From: a bacterium
GTDB taxonomy: Bacteria; Desulfobacterota; JAPLJL01
DNA: 64,000 nt
Assembly: GCA_028713675.1 (NCBI GenBank)
Contig: JAQTNV010000006.1
Span: forward strand, 2,199 to 66,198
Reading direction: 5' to 3'
Shown: positions 8,592 through 17,100 of the stretch, piece after piece
How positions within the stretch are numbered: position 1 is the first letter of the stretch
How the letters are laid out: every line of letters starts with the position of its first letter
Position numbers and translations under genes: made by a program
The notes under the pieces: model-generated
Database searches by the model: none
What the model was told of the DNA's origin: nothing
Seen by the model: only the letters and a program-made list of their open reading frames with translations

Positions 8592-8956
8592 ATGGGAAGG
8601 AAACTCAGCAAACCCAGGCCCAAGCTCGGGGAAAAACTTCTGACCTTCAGGATCAACGCGGGATTAAGCCAGGGCGATCTGGCCCAGAGGGTCGGAGTTC
8701 CCCAGCAAACCATCGCCTTCTGGGAACAGAGCGACAAGCCGCCCCGGTCGGACGTTCTGCCCAAACTCGCCTAGGCGCGGGCGTGAACATCCAAGCCCTG
8801 CTCTCAAATAACGGCGTGGTTGCGGTTAAAAAGAAAGGCGGGCCAAACGGTAAACTCAGAAAGATCTTCGAGGAAGCCTCATCCTTGCCTAGACGACAGC
8901 AGGAAAAAATCGCCGAATTCGTCTCCGCCTCCGTCAACCAATACAAACAAAGCTAG
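8592..8956 (+). pseudogene. XRE-type helix-turn-helix gene, interrupted
   Basis: The reading frame from ATG 8592 gives a basic leader and an XRE HTH (LSQGDLAQRVGVPQQTIAFW), then stops at TAG 8772-8774. Just downstream, in another frame, the protein continues NIQALLSNNGVVAVKKKG to a stop at 8954-8956. Comparing with the expected helix 5 sequence, the break consists of a CAG-to-TAG nonsense change and, a few bases later, a one-base loss in the following codons. This is a small regulator of the HTH-plus-basic-tail kind with two disabling lesions. It is short-range decay, or less likely a sequencing artefact. Confidence 0.75.
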
Positions 8957-9014
8957 ATAGCGGCAAAAGACATTTATAAGAAAGCTTATTCGAATAGACT
9001 GAAATTTTATATAA

Positions 9015-9413
9015 TCACCTATTCCCAGCCCATCTACTTAAAACCCCTGAATATTTTTTAGAGAAACGGTTTATTATGATCGGGCTTATAAAGACAAACA
9101 TTTGAGCGATAACAAGTAAAAAATCGGAAATGCCAGCTGAGATAAAAAAATCGTGATAGATTGAATTGAAATTGGAAAAGTAGCATATTGCTACAAATAG
9201 AATGTAAATTATTGAACCAGGTATGGCCGAAACCAAACTTATATCAAACAAATAACCAAAATATAAAGAACAACCCCACCCAATTATCAAGCCATACGCT
9301 ATACGGCAATCTGAATATGAAAATATTATTTGGATGGACTGGTAGCCACCAAACCATAGGCAGAAATGAATAATAGGTGCCAAAACAAAATCTTTTATTT
9401 TTCTATTATTCAA
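9015..9413 (-). CDS. Polytopic membrane protein, candidate immunity to the orphan Rhs toxin
   Basis: The 132-residue AT-rich product has about four hydrophobic helices (near residues 10-33, 38-56, 62-80 and 95-115). It begins at a TTG six bases after the orphan toxin stop codon, with no convincing ribosome-binding site, so the exact start is uncertain. Immunity genes normally follow directly after Rhs toxin tips, and this is the only gene in that position. A peptidoglycan-directed toxin would need an immunity protein facing the periplasm, which a membrane protein could be. The function is inferred from position only. It resembles no family I can name. Confidence 0.5.
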   Translation of the reverse strand: MNNRKIKDFVLAPIIHFCLWFGGYQSIQIIFSYSDCRIAYGLIIGWGCSLYFGYLFDISLVSAIPGSIIYILFVAICYFSNFNSIYHDFFISAGISDFLLVIAQMFVFISPIIINRFSKKYSGVLSRWAGNR

Positions 9414-9419
9414 GGTGGA

Positions 9420-10355
9420 TTATTTTACTGTTAAAGGAATTTTTTTATCGGGATCGTTTATCAAATCTTTTAATAGTCTATCTGTATTCGTATCACCGAA
9501 TATTCCTCCCCCAATATCAATGCATCCAGACGTCCCAGGTTTCCTGCCACCGTGTAAAAAGAACCCACTGCGGCCATAAGTCTCTGTTCCTGGTGACGGA
9601 TTTATTGGTACTCGCCAATCGCCCCAGACACCGGTTAAATTTCTAAGAATATCTCCAAAACGTCCAGGATTCGAGATATCATTAGCATTAATATTATACT
9701 TACCCCTCGGGAGAGGACCTTCATCTTTCTTTTGTTCACATTTAGATTCGTTTTTACATGAGCCACTTCCGGAAGTTGCACAAATATTATATGTAGACTT
9801 ACTTCCATCTTCAGGATCAACAGTCAAAGAGCAACTGCCAACATTTAATGTAAGAGTTGTTAAACCGAAAGGATCAAAGTAATTTATTGGATTATTTGCC
9901 ACATACGGGAACGGATTGAAAGATTGCGGATCTTTTGGAGAGCCGCCCACCGGATCCGGGGTCGTATAGATCCCCAGTTTCGTGCTGTAGTAACGGTGCC
10001 CGTTGTAATGCAACCCGGTCTCGGCGTCGTAATACTGCCCCGGGAATCTTAAATTATTCGTAATCGAGCCGGTAATATTGCAAAGCTCCTGGAAGGGACT
10101 GCAATCCATGGACCACACCACATTACCGCTGGAGTCCGTCATTTTGATAGGCGTGCCCAGATGATCATTGTGATAATAAAATATCTCCTCGCCGGGGGTG
10201 GTGTCAGCTTGAAGGCTGGAAAGCTGGAAAGCCAGAAGGCCAAATCCAAATGATCCCAGAGAAATAAGCACTAAAAGAATCCATTTCTTTTTCTTAACCG
10301 AGCGGTAAATAAGAAGCCCCAAGAACGGGGAGAGAATCAAACCAAAAAGAACCAT
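9420..10355 (-). CDS. Orphan Rhs C-terminal tip with Tlde1/DUF2778-like toxin domain
   Basis: The first 173 codons of this open frame (ending at 10385, ATG at 10355) are a near copy of the end of the large Rhs protein. They include the transmembrane hairpin, the HNDHLGTP core motif and the closing FDPFGL. The last 148 residues differ. They carry GPLPRGKYNI and FFLHGGRKPGTSGCID, the pattern of Tlde1/DUF2778 L,D-transpeptidase-like toxins, with a His and Cys as probable catalytic residues (about 105 and 114 of the tip). There is no own promoter and only a weak start signal. The frame opens directly after the stop codon of the preceding immunity gene. It is best read as a silent cassette that becomes expressed by recombination with the full-length gene, although initiation at ATG 10355 cannot be excluded. 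Confidence 0.8.
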   Translation of the reverse strand: MVLFGLILSPFLGLLIYRSVKKKKWILLVLISLGSFGFGLLAFQLSSLQADTTPGEEIFYYHNDHLGTPIKMTDSSGNVVWSMDCSPFQELCNITGSITNNLRFPGQYYDAETGLHYNGHRYYSTKLGIYTTPDPVGGSPKDPQSFNPFPYVANNPINYFDPFGLTTLTLNVGSCSLTVDPEDGSKSTYNICATSGSGSCKNESKCEQKKDEGPLPRGKYNINANDISNPGRFGDILRNLTGVWGDWRVPINPSPGTETYGRSGFFLHGGRKPGTSGCIDIGGGIFGDTNTDRLLKDLINDPDKKIPLTVK

Positions 10356-10385
10356 CTGGTCCCGGCTGGTTTTCTGAAAACCAAG
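9867..10385 (-). repeat. 519-bp direct repeat, orphan copy of the Rhs core end
   Basis: This matches 11545-12063 at a constant offset of 1,678 bp with no gap that I could see. Similarity is highest from about 9990 to 10378 and lower near the toxin boundary. It ends exactly at the TGA of the gene at 10386-11096. Recombination with the other copy would preserve reading frame. Confidence 0.9.
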
Positions 10386-11096
10386 TCAATTCGAACAACT
10401 TTTATCTAAACTGAACCATATTAATTTTTCTTTATCAAAATAAGCAAATATCCCCGTTGTACAATCCCAATAAGCATCATTGGCTGATAAAGTTGTTTTA
10501 AATATCTTTTCCATTTCCTTTTTTTCTTTATCAGTCATGATAACTTTTTTAGTAAAATTAAAATAAATTGTTTGCCCTTTTTTATGATATTTATTACCGA
10601 CAATATTTGTAAACTTATTTCCGGTAATTCCCAATTTAATTCCGCTTAATGTGCTAATATTTTTGTCAACCATATCTGATTTTGAACAATTTCTTACTTG
10701 ATCTTTTAATATTGATTTGGGCCCTAATGAAATAGAATAAATAACAGAACCTATTTTCTCAAATTGGAATATTAATAATGTTTCATCATCTGGTTTGTAT
10801 GATATATAACATATAGCCTGATCTTGATTTTCAGAATGAACATCTGAATAAGGCTGGAAGTTAAATACGTTAGCTTGTCCAAATTTTTCCATAACGTCCT
10901 TGAAGGTATTTTTATTAACAGTAATTCCATTTATTGTTAAATGTGATTCTTTTAAAACACCTTCTTCCTCTTTGTCGAAATATTGTAATTCACCAAAATA
11001 CCAAGGAGTCGGGTTTGAAGCTTCTGCAAACAAATCATTAACCATTAAAAATTGGATGATACATAGCAACCATATAATATTTTTAATATTTTTCAT
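10386..11096 (-). CDS. Secreted protein, candidate periplasmic immunity to the Rhs toxin
   Basis: The 236-residue product starts with a typical Sec signal peptide (residues 1 to about 25, hydrophobic core IIWLLCIIQFLMV, probable cleavage after LFA). It then has a soluble, Lys-rich domain with four cysteines. It starts 28 bp after the Rhs stop codon with a GGGGTG site, so it is coupled to the toxin gene. Known immunity proteins for Tlde1-type toxins are periplasmic, because the toxin acts on peptidoglycan there; the signal peptide fits that. The gene is AT-rich like the rest of the locus. I recognise no named family, and the immunity role is inferred from position and location. Confidence 0.6.
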   Translation of the reverse strand: MKNIKNIIWLLCIIQFLMVNDLFAEASNPTPWYFGELQYFDKEEEGVLKESHLTINGITVNKNTFKDVMEKFGQANVFNFQPYSDVHSENQDQAICYISYKPDDETLLIFQFEKIGSVIYSISLGPKSILKDQVRNCSKSDMVDKNISTLSGIKLGITGNKFTNIVGNKYHKKGQTIYFNFTKKVIMTDKEKKEMEKIFKTTLSANDAYWDCTTGIFAYFDKEKLIWFSLDKSCSN

Positions 11097-11124
11097 TATT
11101 CACCCCATAATGAATAAGAATTAT

Positions 11125-14100
11125 TCAGCGAGTAACCGTAAGTGATCCACCACCCATCTGAATAATCTCTTGTCTTACCTTGAGCAAACATATGATACAT
11201 CCTGTCGAAGAATCTCCAGGATGTGTTTGATTATCACCATGAATATAAAAAGAATCATATTTTTTACGATTAGTGGACCAAACGTCATTGTTTGCAAGTG
11301 GTCTTAAATATATTGCATTCCTAATAACATGACCGGGTCTTTTTATTATGGTTTGAAATGCATTATTAATCTTCCATTCGCCTCTTGGAATCGGTCCAAC
11401 ATCTTTGACATCCTGCATATATGGATTATTTTTTCCTTCCATAAAACCAGAATAACATAAGGCCGAAAGAGAGACTTTTTTACATTCATCAACACACGAT
11501 AAGCTCCCTGTGCTTTGGCTATATTTGCAGGTTGCTTCAAGACCTTCTGGGTCAATTAGATTAACGGGATTATTTGCCACATAAGGATATGGATTATACG
11601 TCTGCGGATCGTTTGGAGAGCCACTCACCGGATCCGCGGTCATGTACCTCCCCAGCTTCGAGCTGTAGTAGCGGTGCCCGTTGTAATGCAACCCGGTTTC
11701 CGCGTCGTAATACTGCCCCGGGAATCTTAAATTGTTCGTGATCGAGCCGGTAATATTGCAAAGCTCCTGGAAAGGACTGCAATCCATGGACCACACCACA
11801 TTCTCGCTGGAGTCCGTCATTTTGATAGGCGTGCCCAGATGATCGTTGTGATAATAGAATATCTCCTCGCCGGGGGTGGTGTCAGCTTGAAGGCTGGAAA
11901 GCTGGAAAGCCAGAAGGCCAAATCCAAATGATCCCAGAGAAATAAGCACTAAAAGAATCCATTTCTTTTTCTTAACCGAGCGGTAAATAAGAAGCCCCAA
12001 GAACGGGGAGAGAATCAAACCAAAAAGAACCATCTGGTCCCGGCTGGTTTTCTGAAGCCCGAGCGTAGCGCAAAAACTGCCGCCGAAGGAAGAAGGTGGT
12101 GATGGAGGCGAAGGAGGAGGATAGTTGAACTTGATCATGGCCAGGGGTTTGCCGTTCAGCCAGATGTAATCCCTGATGTACTGCCCGGCAATGGCGTCAT
12201 ACTCCGAGACCAGGTTGCTGAACTGGTCATAAATATAAAGAATTTCTGAGCCGAATGATTTCTTCTTCACCCTCCGCCCCTGGGAATCATAAGAGTACTC
12301 CCCGACCACCATCCCATTGACCGAGGCCTTGACCATCTGGTTCTGGGCATCGTATTCATAAACCTCTTCATAAGCGGGGTCTTCATCCCAGATTCTGACG
12401 ATATTTCCATTGGCATCATGGCTGACGTTGGTTCCTTCTTCCAATTCCTTGAAAATATTCAATTTCTGCGCTTCCAGGATGAAATTCCCGATTAAATTAT
12501 AATCGGTCTGGCTGATAATATGTGCCGGGTCATCGCCGACCAGGGCGCGAAGCTGAGAAATACTTGGGAAGGTGGAATTATCCCGGAGCCAGATCCGGAA
12601 CAAAACTCCCGGGTCCACCCCCACCTCGGCCAGTCCCGAACCTTTGATAATCCCGTAGAAATTAACCAAAACCTCCCCGGCGGAAACCGGGGTTAAATTT
12701 TTGCCTTTTTTCAATTCCTTATGATATTGCTTCATCCCGTTGATCGCCGCTTCGTAGCGGGCCTGCGGTGACCCGCCCGAGTTTGGTGTCCAAGCCCAGG
12801 CCCGGAGAGGATCATTATAGTTGGTCAATAGGTTAGAACCGGAAGAATATAAATATGTGGTGACTTTGGAACCGCGGGTTGACTCGATCCGGTTGCCCGC
12901 CAGGTCATAGTCAAAGACAAAGTCTCCATAAGCTGCTGGAGAGGAGGCTGTCCCCAGGCGATTAAGGGGATCATAAGTAAAATGATCGGTCCGTGTTGGA
13001 ATCCCTTGTTGGTCCGATTCCTGGGTCTCATACATTAAAATATCCACTATATTATCCACGCTATCATAATTATAGCCTCGAACCAAGATGGGATTAAGCT
13101 GCTCTTCAGTCCGCACTTTCCAAGATTCCGGATTATATCGGGCATTAAGGGCAGCTTCAAACTCCAACCCGTTTCCGTAATAAAAATGAATGGCCTTTTC
13201 GGAGAGCAGATTGCTGTCGTAGGTGAAATTATTTGCCAGGGTAGTGCCCTCGCCATCTAAGGTGGCATTCACACCCGTGACAAGACCATTTTCATACTGG
13301 AAACCCACTTCCCGGCCGGAAGGATAAGTAATGGAAACAAGATTGCCGTTGGCATCATAAGAATAGCTGAGGGCAAAGGGCAAAGAGCCAAGGGTTTTAT
13401 TTTCTTGGGACAGATTGCCGCGCTGGTCGTATTCATAGCTGGAAGAGCCAGACGGATCCGTGACAGTGGAAAGGCGGCCTTTTTCGTTCGTTCCCTGATC
13501 GTAGGCATAGGAAACTTGAGATCCTGCACTGTCATTTTGGATGACAAGACGATTCAATGAATCGTACTGGTAAGTGAATGCCTTGCCGTTGCCATCGGAT
13601 TTGGCAATTAAATTACCTGCTTCGTCATATTGGAAACGGGTTGTGCCGGAATCCGGGGAATCGATTTGGACCAGACGGCCCATATCGTCATATGAGTAAT
13701 TAGTAAGTACTGCGGAGCCCGGAACGCGGAATGATGTGACGGAAACAAGATTGTCTTGAGAATCATACTGGTAAGAAGCCAGGAGGCTGGAAGGCTGGCC
13801 GGCCGGGATGCTCGAAATCCGGACAAGACGGTTTAAAACGTCATATTCGTATTGAATAGTATTACCGTTATCGTCCGTTTGAGACGTAAGGTTGCCGTTG
13901 GGATCATTCTCGAATTCGGTATAAATTGTGCCAGGTTCATAATTGGGATTATAAATTCGAATTAAGCGATCATTTTTGTCAAACTCACGGTAATTTATCC
14001 CATCAAACGTCTGGTTGCCAATATAATCATAGCCATAATTAACCCACTGGTTTCCATTATAAATCCCGGTTAAATTATGCGTATAATTTTCGTAATCATA

Positions 14101-17100
14101 TTCTATCCATTCACCATTGGGAAACTGGATTCCCCTGATCGATCCCATACCATCAAACCAATATTGAGTTGCAAAATCTTCGCCCGAAGGTCCCGCCTCT
14201 TTCTGAACGCTGTAATTCAAACGATTACGTAAATCATATTCGTTTAGAGTTAAATGCCCGTTGGGATCGGTGATTTCAGTGGGATTTCCGAATAAATTGT
14301 AATTTTCGTATCGGGTGACTCCGCCGGAGGGATCGGTAGCCGTCCGCAAGCGCCCCCGATTATATTCTTCTTCTGAATTATCGGGATAATAAGAAAATTG
14401 CGTAATATCTCCAATGTCAGTCCTGGGCCCGTCAATCGAAACCAACTTCTTGACGCCCGTTCCCATTGACATACCGGAGGCCACATCCACCCGGCCCTCC
14501 CAGGGATCAATCTGAGTCAAGGGTCCGAAGGTTCCGTCCCCGTTCCCATGGAAATAAATGATTCCAAGACCGGATGCAGAGGTCACAACATCAAGTTTCC
14601 CGTCCCCATCCAAATCCCCTGTTGCTCCATACCCAAAACCATAACCAGAACCCACTTCCAACCAAGGGTTCGCATCATAACCATAATTGTAAAGATAATA
14701 ATTTAAACAAACGGAATTATCGAATCCAACTAAATTTAAATTACCCTGTCCATTGCCAGCAAAGAAATAAGCTTGACCAGGATCAAAATCGTGATTTTGA
14801 CCGGCGAGAACATCTGAATTTCCGTCTCCGTCAAAATCACCCGCAATAACAGCTACAGCTATTATTGGGTTATGTATTAACCCCATATTCTGCCACATTG
14901 AACCAGGACAATAAGGTCCTGTGTAACACCCATAAGTTGGAAAGTTGCCTACTCCATCACCGAACATAATACAAGTATCATTGGCATAGTGCCCCACTAC
15001 CAAATCCATATGGCCGTCATTATTGAAATCACCCGATTTCAATTGCGTTGCATTAACTACAAAATCAGGCGTTGGGAAGGAACCGCCATCCAGGAACTGT
15101 ATTTCTCCATTGTTTGTCTCGTTTTTCGTCAGGATAATAAGCCTTCTCCAGTTTCCGGCCTGAATGGCGATATCAGGCAGATGATTGGCATCTTCGAAAA
15201 AATCCCCGGCGGTCGCCATCGCTCCCCAATAATAATCGTTGCTCATATCAAGTCCGGTGGCGATGACTTTGGTAGTGAAATTCAAATTACCGTCGTTCTG
15301 AAGCAGATAAATATTTTCCGTCCCAATCAAGGCAATATCAAAATCCCCATCCTGATCGTAGTCGGCAACCACCGGGTAGGGAATCTGCAGTCCAAGATTG
15401 GCTATCCATATCTTGCTGCCAAAATTCCCCTCTGGCAAATACGGGACCAACCAAATATCTCCGTTCAAATCGGTTAAAACAATAATATTTGACGGTCCAT
15501 TTGTCTCATCGCTTTCATAGGAATAACGCGTAACATAAGTATAAGAAACTATTTGCCCGGAATAATCGTAGGTAAAGCCTTTTTCGATCAATCGGTGGAG
15601 CTTATTGGTAGGATTTTGATTAAATTGGGTCGGGTCATTGTTTGAGGAATCGGTAGCTAAGGGAGGGTCGTCATAATCGTAAATGGTAATCTTTTTCGCA
15701 TTGTTTCCGCCGAAAACGCTATCCTTAATTATATAAAGCGGGGTATTTAAAATCGGGTGGTAGGCATAAAGGGTTTCATTACCCAAGGGGTCAATTATCT
15801 TCCCCGGATTTCCCCGGCTATCATAATTTTGATAAAAGGTTTCATTGCCGTTTTTATCGGTATATTTTGTTCGGTGGAGGTTGTTTCCTGATGCATCCCA
15901 ATCCGAGGCATTGCTCCCGCCGCAATCACAGTCATCACCCATAATTTCGGTCGAAACCCCTAAATCAGGGTCGTAATGAACCTCATAATATCCTCCTTGG
16001 TGAATATCATTAGTATTGGAAAATATTGCGGTGAAATTATCACTTGGATAATAATCAAATGATTTTGATTCTCCACGTGAATTAGATATTTCCCTAACTA
16101 AATTGGGATTAGCATAAATATATTTAACATATTCTGAGAATAGAGCATTACCGTAGTTATCGTAATTACTAATCGAAGTCATATTATGCGTATAACTCCA
16201 TGCTCCATAAGAATAGGTAGTATATGTTCCATCCGGATAATCTACTTCGCTCAGGTTGTTAATTTGATCATACGTATACGAAACAAGGGTTTCCCCTTCT
16301 GGTGCGGTGATTGACGCAATCTTTCCGTTTACATCATCATAGTTAAGCGTTAAATCGGGGCCTTCTGATGATATAATTTTGATCAGCCGGCCTTCGGGGC
16401 TATAAGTAAATGTTAATATGCCTCCTACCGGGCTGGTTATTTTGTCGAGCCTACCTGTGTTATCAAATGAATATATTTTTCCTTGCGGGTTTATGAGGTT
16501 AAAGACCCCTTGATTGAGATTTAATTGGTATTTTAACCCCCGAGGAGAAATGTATCCGCCGAAACTATTTGGAGTAAAATAAAGACCTTTGCCGTCTTCC
16601 CGAACAATTTTAACCCTTCCGCCAGCTAAATTTATTAAGGATAAATCGTAATTGTGAACCCAACCGAAACCGATTGGTCCATCGTAAATTTTCTGAGAAT
16701 TATATATTCGATAAAATTCAATATCGATATTTTCTCCTTTCAATGTTAAGTCGCGTTGAGGGTTGGTATAAAAATTTCCCGTTATTACATTTACTGGATC
16801 CGTGCCTTGGTCTATGGCGCATTTGTCTATATTCTCACCAAGTTGATCATCATTGGCTATACAATCTGCATCGTATTTCCCTTTTATATCATTACAATTT
16901 CTGTCTTTATCGTCGCAAAATTCCTGCGCGCCTGGAAAAGTGCTGGCATCATTATCATCGCAATCATTTTTAGAACCGGCACAAGAATCTTTAGATGTGT
17001 ATCCATCTCCATCATTATCCCAACTTAATCCCTCATCTGTTAGTCCGTTACAATTATTGTCTTTCTGATCGCAGATCTCGGAAGCGCCGGGGTAAACACT

